64,000 nt of DNA from Telmatospirillum sp. (GCA_031291415.1 JARLJB010000058.1:1-64000); one strand, 5' to 3'; shown: positions 26,515 to 35,586, numbered from the stretch's first letter. Made by a program: numbers and translations. The notes: generated by a model not told the origin, from the sequence alone.

Positions 26515-26534
26515 GGCTCCCGAAGGAGCCCTCT
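26515..26534. terminator. Hairpin between convergent HTH gene and guaA
   Basis: GGCTCC and GGAGCC form a 6-bp GC stem around a CGAA tetraloop, an exceptionally stable hairpin. It lies between the convergent stops. Only a short T/A tract flanks it (TTCTT on the minus strand), so it may work in both directions, weakly. Confidence 0.55.
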
Positions 26535-26548
26535 AAAATCAGCCTAAC

Positions 26549-28102
26549 TCACTCCCACTCGATGGTCCCCGGCGGCTTGCTGGTGATGTCGTAGGTGACC
26601 CGGTTGATGCCCTTGACCTCGTTGATGATGCGGTTGGCGACGCGGCCCAGGAAGTCGTGCGGAAACGGGTAGAAGTCGGCGGTCATGCCGTCTGTCGAGG
26701 TGACGGCACGAAGGGAGCAGGCATAGTCGTAGGAACGGGAATCGCCCATCACGCCGACCGTGCGCACCGGCAGCAGGACGGCGAAGGCCTGCCAGATTTC
26801 GTTGTAAAGGCCGCTCTTGCGGATCTCGTCGAGATAGACAGCATCGGCCTTGCGGAGAATTTCCAGGCGTTCCCGGGTGATTTCCTGTCCCGGAATACGG
26901 ATCGCCAGGCCCGGGCCAGGAAACGGATGGCGGCCGACCATTTCGTCGGGCAGCCCCAGTTCGCGGCCCAGAACCCGGACCTCGTCCTTGAACAGTTCGC
27001 GCAAGGGTTCGACCAACTGCATGTTCATGCGGGCGGGAAGACCGCCGACATTGTGATGCGATTTGATGGTTACCGATGGTCCGCCGATGAAGCTCACCGA
27101 TTCGATGACGTCCGGGTAGAGCGTCCCCTGCGCCAGGAAATCGGCGCCGCCGATCTTACGCGCCTCCTCCTCGAAGACATCGATGAAGGTGGCGCCGATG
27201 ATCTTGCGCTTCTTCTCAGGATCGGTTTCGCCGGCCAGCTTGCCAAGGAACAGATCGGAGACGTCCCGGTGCACCAGCGTGATGTTGAAGCGGTCACGGA
27301 ACACCGAGATCACCTGATCGGCTTCGCCCTGCCGCATCAGGCCGTGGTCGACGAAGACGCAGGTCAGTTGACTGCCAATCGCCTCGTGCAACAAGGCCGC
27401 GACAACGGAACTGTCGACACCGCCCGACAGGCCGCAAATCACGCGGCCGCCGCCGACTTGCCGGCGCACGGCGGCAATGGCGTGGTCCTTGAACGCCTGC
27501 ATGGTCCAATCGCCACGGCAGCCGGCCACGTCGTGGGTGAAATTACGCAAGAGCTGGGCGCCGTGCGGCGTATGCACCACTTCCGGGTGGAACTGCACGG
27601 CGTAGAAACGGCGGGCATCGTCGGCGATGGCGGCGAACGGCGCCCCATCGGACGTTCCAACGACGCGGAAACCCGGTGGCAGCTGGGTGACGCGGTCGCC
27701 GTGGCTCATCCACACCTGCTCGTGACCGCCTTTGGCCCAGACCCCTTTGAACAGGGCGCAATCGTCGATGATGTCGACGAAGGCACGGCCGAATTCCCGG
27801 TGATCGCTGCCCTCCACCTTGCCGCCCAGCTGGGCGCACATGGTCTGTTCGCCGTAACAGATGCCAAGCACCGGCACGCCAAAACTATAGATGGCTTCCG
27901 GCGCCCGCGGCGTCGCCGCTTCGGTGACCGAAGACGGGCCACCCGACAGAATGATCGCCTTGGGCGCGAACGCCGCCAGGCTTTCCGCCGTCACCTTGTT
28001 GAAGGGATGAATTTCGGAATAAACGCCGCTTTCGCGCACCCGCCGGGCAATGAGCTGAGTAACCTGCGAGCCGAAATCGACGATAAGAACACGGTCGGAC
28101 AT
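26549..28102 (-). CDS. guaA: GMP synthase (glutamine-hydrolysing)
   Basis: A 517-residue GuaA, which converts XMP to GMP using glutamine and ATP. It has an N-terminal class I amidotransferase domain (nucleophile Cys in LGICYGEQ, His/Glu in QFHPEVVHT) and an ATP-pyrophosphatase domain with the PP-loop [10 protein letters not shown]. The C-terminal dimerisation domain ends in the universal PGTIEWE. Length is typical and the gene complete. The 3' end of guaA is a known integration site for genomic islands, and the island at 20.5-26.5 kb lies immediately beyond it. Confidence 0.97.
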   Translation of the reverse strand: MSDRVLIVDFGSQVTQLIARRVRESGVYSEIHPFNKVTAESLAAFAPKAIILSGGPSSVTEAATPRAPEAIYSFGVPVLGICYGEQTMCAQLGGKVEGSDHREFGRAFVDIIDDCALFKGVWAKGGHEQVWMSHGDRVTQLPPGFRVVGTSDGAPFAAIADDARRFYAVQFHPEVVHTPHGAQLLRNFTHDVAGCRGDWTMQAFKDHAIAAVRRQVGGGRVICGLSGGVDSSVVAALLHEAIGSQLTCVFVDHGLMRQGEADQVISVFRDRFNITLVHRDVSDLFLGKLAGETDPEKKRKIIGATFIDVFEEEARKIGGADFLAQGTLYPDVIESVSFIGGPSVTIKSHHNVGGLPARMNMQLVEPLRELFKDEVRVLGRELGLPDEMVGRHPFPGPGLAIRIPGQEITRERLEILRKADAVYLDEIRKSGLYNEIWQAFAVLLPVRTVGVMGDSRSYDYACSLRAVTSTDGMTADFYPFPHDFLGRVANRIINEVKGINRVTYDITSKPPGTIEWE

Positions 28103-28162
28103 GAGACCTCCACCACGAGAACCCGGACTTTAGCCAAGCAGGGCGGGAGGAACAAGAAGAGC

Positions 28163-28672
28163 TTAACCCGGCAACCGGACGATCTGCACGTCGTGGCCGC
28201 AATGGCAGAGAAATTTCCGGAAATCGGCGTTGCTGAGGGTGGTGGTCGCCTCGTTGGTCAAAGGGTGATAGTTGAGCAAGGATTGCTCCATCATTCCGGC
28301 ATCGAGGACCAGGTGGACCCGATGTGCCGGATCGTTGACCAGGGCAAGCGGCGTCACCGTTCCAGGCGTCACGCCCAGCACCTCTTGCAACAAGGCGGCC
28401 GAGCCAAAAGACAGGCGCGCCGAACCGATGACATCGGGGAGTTTTTTGAGGTCGATCTTCAACTCGGCCCTGGCCACCACCAGCCACAACTTACCTTTGG
28501 CGTCCTTGAGGAACAGATTCTTGCAATGGACCCCCGGAATATCCCCCCACACCTGATTGCCCTGCTCGACCGTGAAGGCCGGCGGATGACGGGTGGTCGG
28601 ATGGGAAATGCCGAGCGCATCCAGACGATCGAAGAGCTGCTCCGTCGTCAAAGGAAGCTGAATGTTGTCCAT
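28163..28672 (-). CDS. ProX/YbaK-type aminoacyl-tRNA deacylase
   Basis: A 169-residue stand-alone editing-domain protein of the ProX/YbaK (INS) superfamily, which hydrolyses mischarged tRNAs such as Ala-tRNA(Pro). The conserved Lys in HCKNLFLKD and the GSARLSFGS, LGVTPGTVTPLAL and VLDAGM motifs are present. ATG 28672 (MDNIQ) is chosen; the frame extends 16 codons upstream into a hairpin region. It follows guaA's promoter side with a 60-bp gap, on the same strand. Confidence 0.88.
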   Translation of the reverse strand: MDNIQLPLTTEQLFDRLDALGISHPTTRHPPAFTVEQGNQVWGDIPGVHCKNLFLKDAKGKLWLVVARAELKIDLKKLPDVIGSARLSFGSAALLQEVLGVTPGTVTPLALVNDPAHRVHLVLDAGMMEQSLLNYHPLTNEATTTLSNADFRKFLCHCGHDVQIVRLPG

Positions 28673-28688
28673 GGATCGTTGCCTTGAA

Positions 28689-28735
28689 GTGAGATTCTGA
28701 CGGATGAAGGCGAACACCATCCGTCAGAATCTCAC
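28689..28735. repeat. 18-bp perfect inverted repeat between dinB-like gene and proX
   Basis: GTGAGATTCTGACGGATG (28689-28706) and CATCCGTCAGAATCTCAC (28718-28735) are perfectly complementary with an 11-nt loop. It lies between the DinB-family stop and the deacylase start on the same strand. It could end the upstream transcript or be a palindromic repeat element; there is no T-run. Confidence 0.7.
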
Positions 28736-28755
28736 CCATTTCAATCAGTTGGTAA

Positions 28756-29250
28756 TCACGACTGCCGGGCAAAATAGATCAGATCGAGAACCGGCGGCTC
28801 ACCGCCCAACTGCGTCAAAAGCCCATGCGCCTGCCCACGGTGATGGGTCTGATGGTTGAAGAGATGCGTCAGGAGCAGGTCCAGCGGCTGGGTGAAGTGC
28901 TCGCCCTTGGTATTGGCGTAGGTAACGTCGGCGGCGATCTTTTCCTCATCCAGACTTTCGACGAAAGCCAGGAATTGCCCATCCATCGCCTCGCGGGCGT
29001 GGGTCAATCCCGGCAGATCGCGATGCAGGACGCTGTTCAGGCGGACCGGCGGCGGATTTTGACCGGTGAAGCGGGCCATCCAGATCATGTCGGCGACTAA
29101 AACATGATTGAGGGTTCCCATCAAAGAACCGAAAAAGGCACCCAAGTCCCGCCAAAGCTTATCCTCCGGCAGGGCGTGGGCGGCACCATAAAGCCGGCGA
29201 TTAGCCCATTGGTTATAACGGGCAAAGCGAAGGTAATGCTGTTTCACCAT
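28756..29250 (-). CDS. DinB/YfiT-family putative metalloenzyme
   Basis: A 164-residue DinB-family four-helix protein. The three metal-binding histidines expected for the family are visible in LNHVLVAD (His46) and HLFNHQTHHRGQAH. Many relatives are bacillithiol/mycothiol- or maleylpyruvate-dependent transferases; others are of unknown function. ATG 29250 has an AGGA site at good spacing; the extra upstream frame lacks homology. It probably forms a short transcript with the deacylase. Confidence 0.85.
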   Translation of the reverse strand: MVKQHYLRFARYNQWANRRLYGAAHALPEDKLWRDLGAFFGSLMGTLNHVLVADMIWMARFTGQNPPPVRLNSVLHRDLPGLTHAREAMDGQFLAFVESLDEEKIAADVTYANTKGEHFTQPLDLLLTHLFNHQTHHRGQAHGLLTQLGGEPPVLDLIYFARQS

Positions 29251-29601
29251 CGTCGTCCTTTTTCTCAAATCCATTGCATTTACTGTCAGAGGCCGCAACG
29301 GCGCCCATTAATTCGATTAAGATAGCGATGCCTGGCGACGAGAGAAAGACCAAGCTGATCAAGGCCGACGCGATTTCTGTCGCCCGATTTTTATATCGAT
29401 ATCAAAACTATAATCACCAGGCCCTCGTTCTGTGCGGAAAATGGCTCATGGTCCGTTGTCATTGGCGCCATCCAGGCCGTTTCCCCGCCCAAACATTCCG
29501 CCTCCGTATCAAAAGATACAACGTTCGCAGTTTCCGGCATCGGCAAGAAAGCAAGGGGCCCGGACACCTCGAAGCAATGCCTGACAAAAGCTATTTGCAG
29601 C

Positions 29602-29649
29602 GATGACATGTATATGACATTATTACTGACATGTTAGTCGCATGTTAGA
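29602..29649. promoter_or_regulatory. GntR-type operator cluster upstream of first GntR gene
   Basis: ACTGACATGTTAGT (29625-29638), a near-palindrome centred on ACATGT, recurs exactly at 32514-32527 upstream of the paralogous regulator. Additional half-sites TGACATGT (29604-29611) and GCATGTTAG (29640-29648) surround it. The remaining gap from 29251 to 29601 shows no gene I can support. Confidence 0.65.
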
Positions 29650-29664
29650 AAATAGATCAATGCT

Positions 29665-30357
29665 GTGAGCCATCCGAAACTTCGCGATCAGGCCTATGAC
29701 GCCTTCACGCGGTATCTTCTGAACCGCAGTCTGCTGCCGGGCCAATTCGTCAGCCAGAGGGAGCTGGCTGAAGTGACGTCGATGTCGCTGGCCTCCATCC
29801 AGCAGATGATTCCCCGCCTTGAAGCGGAAGGATTGATCAAAGCGATCAGCCAACGGGGCCTGCAGATCGCCCACGTCGATCTGCAGATGGTCATCGAGGC
29901 ATTCCAATTGCGCGAGATGGTCGAAATGGCGGGACTGGCGGAATTCGTCCGGCATGCCTCGGACAAAGACGTGTCCCGCCTGCAAGATCACCTGGCCGAC
30001 CTCAAGACGAGAGCCGCGCAAGGACCGATCACCGCGGATTTCCTGGAAGAGGCTCAGGCCGCCGACTGGGAAATGCACGACACCTTCGTCGCCGCGATGA
30101 ACAACCGCCTGATCTCCGACGTCCACCGCGTCAATTCCATCCGCATCCGCATGATCCTGGGCGAGCGCATCGGCCTCCCGGCTGCGCGACTTCCCGTTGC
30201 TCTTAAGGAACATGACGCGATCCTGACGGCTTTGATCGGGCACGATCCTGCTGCTGCGGCTTTAGCCCTGCGGGCGCACTTGCACAGTTCGCGACACAGG
30301 TCCCTCAGTGTCGGTCCTTTTGACGAAAGCGAAACGGTCGCCCCCGGCACCGTCTAA
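29665..30357 (+). CDS. GntR-family regulator (FCD domain), copy 1
   Basis: A 230-residue FadR-subgroup GntR regulator. It has an N-terminal winged HTH (AYDAFTRYLLNRSLLPGQFV, then MSLASIQQMIPRLEAEGLI) and a C-terminal all-helical FCD ligand-binding domain with the metal-binding pattern Asp/His around EMHDTFVAAMNN and the late HDA...HLHSS. It is a close paralogue of the second GntR here. Start GTG at 29665 gives the family-like N-terminus. It is 36 bp upstream of the lyase gene and probably represses the locus until a sugar acid binds. Confidence 0.88.
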   Translation: MSHPKLRDQAYDAFTRYLLNRSLLPGQFVSQRELAEVTSMSLASIQQMIPRLEAEGLIKAISQRGLQIAHVDLQMVIEAFQLREMVEMAGLAEFVRHASDKDVSRLQDHLADLKTRAAQGPITADFLEEAQAADWEMHDTFVAAMNNRLISDVHRVNSIRIRMILGERIGLPAARLPVALKEHDAILTALIGHDPAAAALALRAHLHSSRHRSLSVGPFDESETVAPGTV

Positions 30358-30393
30358 ATACCGAACGAACCAACTGATAACACGGAGGTTTCT

Positions 30394-31332
30394 ATGACAA
30401 CGTCCCCGATTCAGGGAATCATCCCGGTCATGCTGACGCCATTCAACGATGGCGGACAGATCGACTATGACGGTCTCGAACGGCTGATCGAATGGTACGT
30501 GGCCCATGGGTCGGATGCCCTGTTCGCCGTCTGTCAATCGAGCGAGATGCTGTTCCTGTCGTTGGAGGAACGGCAGGCTTTGGCCCGTTTCGTCGTCAAG
30601 AAGACGGCGGGGCGGATACCGGTCGTGACCTCCGGGCACATCAGCGACGACATCGACACGCAGATCGCCGAACTGACGGCGATGAGCCAGACCGGCGCCG
30701 ACGCCCTTATCCTGGTGACGAACCATCTCGATCCGAAGAAAACCGGCAACGAGGCCTTCAAGGCGACGTTGGCCAAGCTCCTCGACCGGTTGCCCAAAGA
30801 CATTCCTCTCGGTCTCTACGAATGCCCGGCCCCTTATCGCCGCCTGTTGACCGATGACGAATTGCAGATGTGCGCCCAATCGGGCCGCTTCGTCTTGCTG
30901 AAGGACGTCAGCTGCGACCTTGAAACCGTGAAGCGGCGCGTCGCTTTGACGGCGGGGACGCCGTTGCGCATTCTCAACGCCAACGCGGCGATCGCCTGGG
31001 ATGCCATGAAGGCCGGCGCGCCCGGCTTCAACGGCGTGTTCACCAACATTCACGCCGATCTCTACAAATGGCTTTATGCCTCGTCGGCCAAGCACCCCGA
31101 ACTGGCCCGCGAACTGGCGACGTTCCTGGTGCTGGCCGCCGTTTCCGAAGCCCTGGGCTATCCGGCCTTGGCGAAGATGTATCACCAGCGCATCGGCACC
31201 TTCGCATCGATCCGCTGCCGGGCGATCGACTATGACGTCCGCGAACGGTTCTGGGCGTTGGACGCCGTTCTCGATAAGATCGTCGAGGGAACGGAATTCT
31301 TCCGCGCCAAGATTGCCAAGGTCACCGCGTAA
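30394..31332 (+). CDS. DHDPS/NAL-family aldolase (divergent)
   Basis: A 312-residue (beta/alpha)8 class I aldolase of the DapA/N-acetylneuraminate lyase superfamily. The Schiff-base Lys170 (LLKDVSCD) and Tyr142 (LYECPAPY) are conserved. The usual GTTGE substrate loop is replaced by CQSSE (47-51) and the YYNKP-type motif is missing, so it is not a standard DapA. It probably cleaves or forms a 2-keto acid with pyruvate as product or co-substrate. Context (sugar kinase, sugar ABC importer, two GntRs) points to catabolism of an imported sugar or sugar acid. A strong GGAGG site precedes the ATG. Confidence 0.85.
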   Translation: MTTSPIQGIIPVMLTPFNDGGQIDYDGLERLIEWYVAHGSDALFAVCQSSEMLFLSLEERQALARFVVKKTAGRIPVVTSGHISDDIDTQIAELTAMSQTGADALILVTNHLDPKKTGNEAFKATLAKLLDRLPKDIPLGLYECPAPYRRLLTDDELQMCAQSGRFVLLKDVSCDLETVKRRVALTAGTPLRILNANAAIAWDAMKAGAPGFNGVFTNIHADLYKWLYASSAKHPELARELATFLVLAAVSEALGYPALAKMYHQRIGTFASIRCRAIDYDVRERFWALDAVLDKIVEGTEFFRAKIAKVTA

Positions 31333-31384
31333 CCTTCCGACCACAGGCAAACAGGGGAACCGCCATCCGGCAGCAGGAGCACAG

Positions 31385-32314
31385 ATGACCCGGCAGATAA
31401 GAAGCTCAGACGTCTCTCCGACAGTCGTCGTGGTCGGCAGCCTCAACATGGATCTGGTGCTGCGGGTGCCGCGCGTTCCCGAGGCCGGCGAAACGCTGAC
31501 CGGCAGCGGGTTTTCGGTCATTCCAGGAGGCAAGGGCGCTAATCAGGCGGTCGCTTGCGCCCGCCTGGGAGCCCGGGTGGCCCAGATCGGCCGGGTTGGG
31601 TTGGATGCGTTCGGCGAACAGCTTCTGGCGACGATGGCGGCCGATGGCGTCGACATCAGCCATATCTCGACGGACAATCAGTCCGCCACCGGCGTGGCGA
31701 TGATTCTGGTCGACGCCACAGCCCAGAACCGCATCATCCTGGCACCCGGCGCCAACGCGACCCTGGCGGCGGTGCATTTGGACGCCGCCTTAACCTCCAT
31801 CGAGCAGGCGGCCATGGTCATCTTGCAACTCGAAGTACCGCTGGCGACGGTGGAATATGCAATCGGACTGGCCGGTCGCGCCAAGCGGCCGGTTCTGCTC
31901 AATCCGGCGCCGGCACAGCCGCTGCCGGACCGGTTGTGGCCGGCAATTGAATATCTGGTTCCCAACGAAAGCGAGGCCTCGCTTTTGACGGGTATTGCCG
32001 TCCACGATCCACGGTCGGCGGCCGACGCCGCCGAAGCGCTCCGTGCGCGGGGCGTGCGCCACGTCCTGGTCACCTTGGGCGAACAGGGCGTCCTGATCGC
32101 CGGTCCGGACGGGACGCGTCATCTTCCGGCGCAACCGGTCAAAGCCGTCGACACCACCGCCGCCGGCGACACCTTCATCGGTGGATTTGCCGCCGGCCTG
32201 CTCGAAGGCATGTCACTCGACGACGCCGTCCGCCTGGGACAACGGGCCGCCGCCCTTTGCGTGACCAGACCAGGCGCACAGCCGGCCATCCCTTTTCGCG
32301 CCGAATTGCTTTAA
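31385..32314 (+). CDS. rbsK: Ribokinase-family (PfkB) carbohydrate kinase
   Basis: A 309-residue PfkB kinase most like ribokinase. Signature 1 is the GGKGANQAVACARLGARV block, the N-terminus has GSLNMDL, and signature 2 is DTTAAGDTFIGGFAAG with the catalytic Asp. A C-terminal VTRPGAQPAIPFRAEL segment is typical of RbsK. The true substrate may differ from ribose, given its neighbours. ATG 31385 is used because the upstream part of the frame is antisense-like. Its TAA stop is built into the left arm of a terminator hairpin. Confidence 0.87.
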   Translation: MTRQIRSSDVSPTVVVVGSLNMDLVLRVPRVPEAGETLTGSGFSVIPGGKGANQAVACARLGARVAQIGRVGLDAFGEQLLATMAADGVDISHISTDNQSATGVAMILVDATAQNRIILAPGANATLAAVHLDAALTSIEQAAMVILQLEVPLATVEYAIGLAGRAKRPVLLNPAPAQPLPDRLWPAIEYLVPNESEASLLTGIAVHDPRSAADAAEALRARGVRHVLVTLGEQGVLIAGPDGTRHLPAQPVKAVDTTAAGDTFIGGFAAGLLEGMSLDDAVRLGQRAAALCVTRPGAQPAIPFRAELL

Positions 32315-32348
32315 GGATCTGGCGCGAAACAATCGCGCCAGATCCTTA
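32312..32348 (+). terminator. Hairpin starting at the rbsK stop codon
   Basis: TAAGGATCTGGCGCGA (32312-32327) pairs perfectly with TCGCGCCAGATCCTTA (32333-32348), a 16-bp stem with a 5-nt loop; its first three bases are the stop codon. A near-identical hairpin follows 57 nt later. No T-run is present. Confidence 0.65.
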
Positions 32349-32405
32349 GGTTTCATACGACGCCTCCGCTCCGCTTCCGGCGGGCTCAGACGCCGCTCGG
32401 GCTCA

Positions 32406-32438
32406 AGGATCTGGCGCGATAATTTCGCGCCAGATCCT
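32406..32438. repeat. Second copy of the rbsK-end hairpin
   Basis: AGGATCTGGCGCGA and TCGCGCCAGATCCT form a 14-bp stem around TAATT. The stem is identical to the hairpin at 32312-32348 and only the loop differs, so one copy arose from the other or both belong to a palindromic repeat family. Confidence 0.65.
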
Positions 32439-32513
32439 GACCCGCTCTTGTTACCGCGGCATGTCATGATCAGTCGTTGTTTGACGTTAAGATTGTGGAT
32501 ATGATGATCACGC

Positions 32514-32527
32514 ACTGACATGTTAGT
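32514..32527. promoter_or_regulatory. GntR operator copy upstream of second GntR gene
   Basis: ACTGACATGTTAGT is identical to 29625-29638 and lies 22 bp before the second GntR ATG. The identical 14-mer before two paralogous regulators suggests that both proteins bind the same site and cross-regulate. Confidence 0.65.
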
Positions 32528-32548
32528 GCGTGGGCACTCGACAGTGGG

Positions 32549-33259
32549 ATGCACATGAGCCAGTTAAAGCTCCGCGAGCAGGCTTACGACGCATTTACCC
32601 AGCATCTTCTGGATAGAAGATTGTTGCCCGGTCAGTTCGTCAGTCAACGCGAGTTGGCCGACAAGACATCGATGTCGCTTGCCGCCATCCGCGAGATGAT
32701 TCCCCGCCTCGAAGCCGAAGGACTGATCAAGGCAATCCGTCAACGGGGTCTGCAGATTGTCCATATCGACCTGCAAATGGTCATCGACGCCTTCCAACTC
32801 CGTGAAATGATCGAAACGGTCGCAGTGACCGCCTTTGTCCGCAATGCCTCCGAGGCGGACGTGGCTGCGCAATGCACGCGTCTGCAAAAGCTGATCGACA
32901 AAGTGGCGGCCGGTGCGGTTTCGCCCGAGACAGTCGAGGAGGCGCAAAGCGCCGATTGGGCGATGCACGACGCGTTCGTCGCGGCTCTCGGCAATCGCAT
33001 CCTTGCCGATATCCATCGAGTGAATTCCATCCGGATCAGGATGATCCTGCAGGAACGCATCAGCCTCTCCTCCGACCGCGTGCCGGTCGCCTTGCAGCAA
33101 CACAAAGCCATTCTTGATGCCGTGGCGCGCCGCGATGCCGCGGGCGCGCTCGCCGCGTTACGCGCACATCTGAACAATTCGCGCGAGCGGGCACTCAGCT
33201 TCGATTCCTTCGACGACCCAACCCGGAACAGCTTGGGAGGAGAGCCATCGGGGGAATAA
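32549..33259 (+). CDS. GntR-family regulator (FCD domain), copy 2
   Basis: A 236-residue FCD-type GntR protein, strongly similar to the gene at 29665 over the HTH (LLPGQFVSQRELADKTSMSL) and the effector domain (WAMHDAFVAALGNRILADIH). ATG 32549 or 32555 may serve as start. It precedes the ABC importer by 54 bp, while copy 1 precedes the enzymes, so the locus looks like two duplicated regulator-led units. Confidence 0.87.
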   Translation: MHMSQLKLREQAYDAFTQHLLDRRLLPGQFVSQRELADKTSMSLAAIREMIPRLEAEGLIKAIRQRGLQIVHIDLQMVIDAFQLREMIETVAVTAFVRNASEADVAAQCTRLQKLIDKVAAGAVSPETVEEAQSADWAMHDAFVAALGNRILADIHRVNSIRIRMILQERISLSSDRVPVALQQHKAILDAVARRDAAGALAALRAHLNNSRERALSFDSFDDPTRNSLGGEPSGE

Positions 33260-33313
33260 TCGGCGGACTAAATTGAAGACGGCCGACTTCGCACAATAAT
33301 AAGGGGCGGAAAC

Positions 33314-34651
33314 ATGACGAGATTTGGCACATGCGGATTGACGCGGCGACAGTTCCTCGCGGCGAGCGCGGCGGCGACAGGTCTGGGAATAGCCGGTGTG
33401 CGGCCGGCTTTTGCGGATGTCAACTGGCGTAAATTCGCCGGAACGACGATCGAGGTGAACCTGATCACCTCTCCGCGCGGAGAAACCCTGCAACGGCATC
33501 AAAAAGAGTTCGAGGAACTGACCGGTATCAAGGTCAATTCCGAAATGATGCCGGAACAGCAACAGCGCCAGAAGGCGGTCATCGAACTGACCTCAGGAAA
33601 ACCGAGCTTCGATGTCATCCATATCAGTTACCACGTCCAGAAACGCCAATTCGAAAAGGGCAGCTGGCTGGCCGACCTCACCCCCTTCTTGAAGGATCCC
33701 TCTTTGACCGAGGCATCCTTCGTGATGAGTGATTTTGGCAGTGCCGGCGTCTCTTTCGCCACGGATTCCAAGGGGGCGATCGGCGCGCTGCCGTTCTCGG
33801 TCGACTATTGGATCGTCTATTGGAACAAGGAACTGTTCGCCAAAAAGAACCTTTCCTATCCGAAGACGTTCGAAGAAATGGTCGCCGCGGCGCAAGCGCT
33901 GACAGACCCGAAGAGCCAAACCTACGGTTTTGTCGCCCGCGGCCAGAAAAATGCCAATGTTCCGGTATGGACCAGCTTCATGCTGGGCTACGGTTCTTCG
34001 TCGATCGACGAAAAGGGCAAGCTTCTCACCGATTCTCCGGCCGCCATAGAGGCTGCAAAACTCTACCAGACCTTGATGACCACATCCGCCCCTCCCGGCA
34101 TCGCCGGCTTCAACTGGGCGGAAAGCCAGTCGGCTTTCCTGCAGGGAAAGATCGGCATGTGGTTCGATGGCCTGGGTTTCGCACCGCCGCTTGAAAATCC
34201 CGAAAAGTCGCGTGTCGTCGGCAAGGTCGGCTATGGTGTCATGCCGAAGGGACCGGCAGCCCACGCGGCAGGCACGACGGGTGACGGAATCGGCGTCACC
34301 GCAGCCAGCACCAAGAAAGAAGCCGCCTACCTTTACGTCCAATGGGCGCTTTCGAAGAAAGTCGGCGCGGACATGCTGCAAACCGGGTCGGGGGTCCCGT
34401 TCCGCACCTCCATCGTCGATGATCCCGAGGTCCGCAAGGGCGTCAAGATGCCGGCGGAATGGGTCGACGCCATCGTGCAATCGGCCAAGATCAGCAAACT
34501 GTCCCTGCCGGTTGTCATCCCGGTGACCGAATTCCGCGACGTCATGGGCGTGGCGCTGACAAATCTGCTGTCAGGCGGCAACCCTGAGGCCGAAATGCGC
34601 CGGGCAACCGAGGAATTCCGGCCGATTCTCGAACGGAGCGAACGCACGTGA
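33314..34651 (+). CDS. Sugar ABC transporter substrate-binding protein (family 1)
   Basis: A 445-residue periplasmic binding protein. The N-terminus has a twin-arginine-like signal (LTRRQFLAASAAATG, then a hydrophobic core and cleavage near AFA-DV). The remainder is a family 1 (MalE/UgpB-like) solute-binding fold with the GxPFSVDYWIVYWNKELF motif. It is expected to deliver an oligosaccharide, sugar alcohol or glycoside to the adjacent permeases. Its stop overlaps the GTG of the first permease gene (GTGA). Confidence 0.87.
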   Translation: MTRFGTCGLTRRQFLAASAAATGLGIAGVRPAFADVNWRKFAGTTIEVNLITSPRGETLQRHQKEFEELTGIKVNSEMMPEQQQRQKAVIELTSGKPSFDVIHISYHVQKRQFEKGSWLADLTPFLKDPSLTEASFVMSDFGSAGVSFATDSKGAIGALPFSVDYWIVYWNKELFAKKNLSYPKTFEEMVAAAQALTDPKSQTYGFVARGQKNANVPVWTSFMLGYGSSSIDEKGKLLTDSPAAIEAAKLYQTLMTTSAPPGIAGFNWAESQSAFLQGKIGMWFDGLGFAPPLENPEKSRVVGKVGYGVMPKGPAAHAAGTTGDGIGVTAASTKKEAAYLYVQWALSKKVGADMLQTGSGVPFRTSIVDDPEVRKGVKMPAEWVDAIVQSAKISKLSLPVVIPVTEFRDVMGVALTNLLSGGNPEAEMRRATEEFRPILERSERT

Positions 34652-35586
34652 ACACTGCCGTCCCATCATCATCGGACGGCAAGAAGGACGCAGGCCCCCG
34701 CCAGCCTAAAAAAGGGAGCCTGCGGCCCTCCCATTGGCCGTTCATCATCCCGGCGCTCGTCGTCGTCGGTGGCGTCATTGTCTTTCCTTGGATTTTTACT
34801 CTGTGGATGAGTGTCAACGGGTGGCAAATCGGTGTTGAGCAGCATTTTGTCGGTCTCACCAACTACCAGCGCCTGCTGACCGACGCCCGCTTCATCGACT
34901 CGATGGGACGGACTCTCAGCTACACTGCGCTGTCGGTAATCGCCCCCCTCTTCCTCGGCACTTTGGCCGCGCTTATCTTCAACACCAAGCTGCCGGGCCG
35001 GGGCATCCTTCGCGGGATCTTCGTCATGCCGATGATGGCTACTCCGGTCGCCATCGCGCTGGTCTGGACCATGATGTTCCATCCACAGCTCGGCATCCTC
35101 AATTACCTGCTCTCCCTCGTCGGCATCGGGCCGCAGGAATGGGTCTTCCATCCGGCAACCGTCATTCCGTCGCTCGTTCTCGTCGAGACCTGGCAATGGA
35201 CGCCGCTGGTCATGCTGATCGTCCTCGGCGGCTTGGCGTCGCTTCCCGCCGAGCCTTACGAAAGCGCTTCTCTCGATGGCGCCAGCGGGTGGCAGAAGTT
35301 CCGCTTCATCACCTTCCCGATGATCATCCCGTTTCTGCTGATCGCCACAATGATCCGAACGATCGATGCCCTGAAAAGCTTCGACATCATTTATGCCATC
35401 ACCCAGGGTGGGCCGGGCACCGCCTCGGAGACGATCAACCTCTACCTCTACAGTGTCGCCTTCACCTATTACGACGTCGGGTATGGTTCAGCGATCGCCG
35501 TGGTCTTTTTCATCCTGATCATCGCTCTCTCGCTGTTGTTGATCTATCTGCGCCAGCGCACATCCTGGCTGTTGGGAGACGCGTGA
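34648..35586 (+). CDS. Sugar ABC transporter permease 1 (MalF/UgpA-like)
   Basis: A 312-residue inner-membrane permease with six hydrophobic helices. The EAA loop reads PYESASLDGASGWQKFRFITFPMI, which contacts the ATPase. The start is GTG at 34648, coupled to the binding-protein stop. A Lys/Pro-rich cytoplasmic N-terminus precedes the first helix. One base separates its stop from the next permease's ATG. Confidence 0.88.
   Translation: MNTAVPSSSDGKKDAGPRQPKKGSLRPSHWPFIIPALVVVGGVIVFPWIFTLWMSVNGWQIGVEQHFVGLTNYQRLLTDARFIDSMGRTLSYTALSVIAPLFLGTLAALIFNTKLPGRGILRGIFVMPMMATPVAIALVWTMMFHPQLGILNYLLSLVGIGPQEWVFHPATVIPSLVLVETWQWTPLVMLIVLGGLASLPAEPYESASLDGASGWQKFRFITFPMIIPFLLIATMIRTIDALKSFDIIYAITQGGPGTASETINLYLYSVAFTYYDVGYGSAIAVVFFILIIALSLLLIYLRQRTSWLLGDA

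Noticed and set aside
26657..28687. Long plus-strand ORF opposite guaA
   Set aside because: It is entirely antisense to the well-conserved guaA and proX genes, with unnatural composition.
29391..29609. 72-codon minus-strand ORF in the gap before the first GntR gene
   Set aside because: No ribosome site, no recognised similarity, and it overlaps the presumed operator zone.
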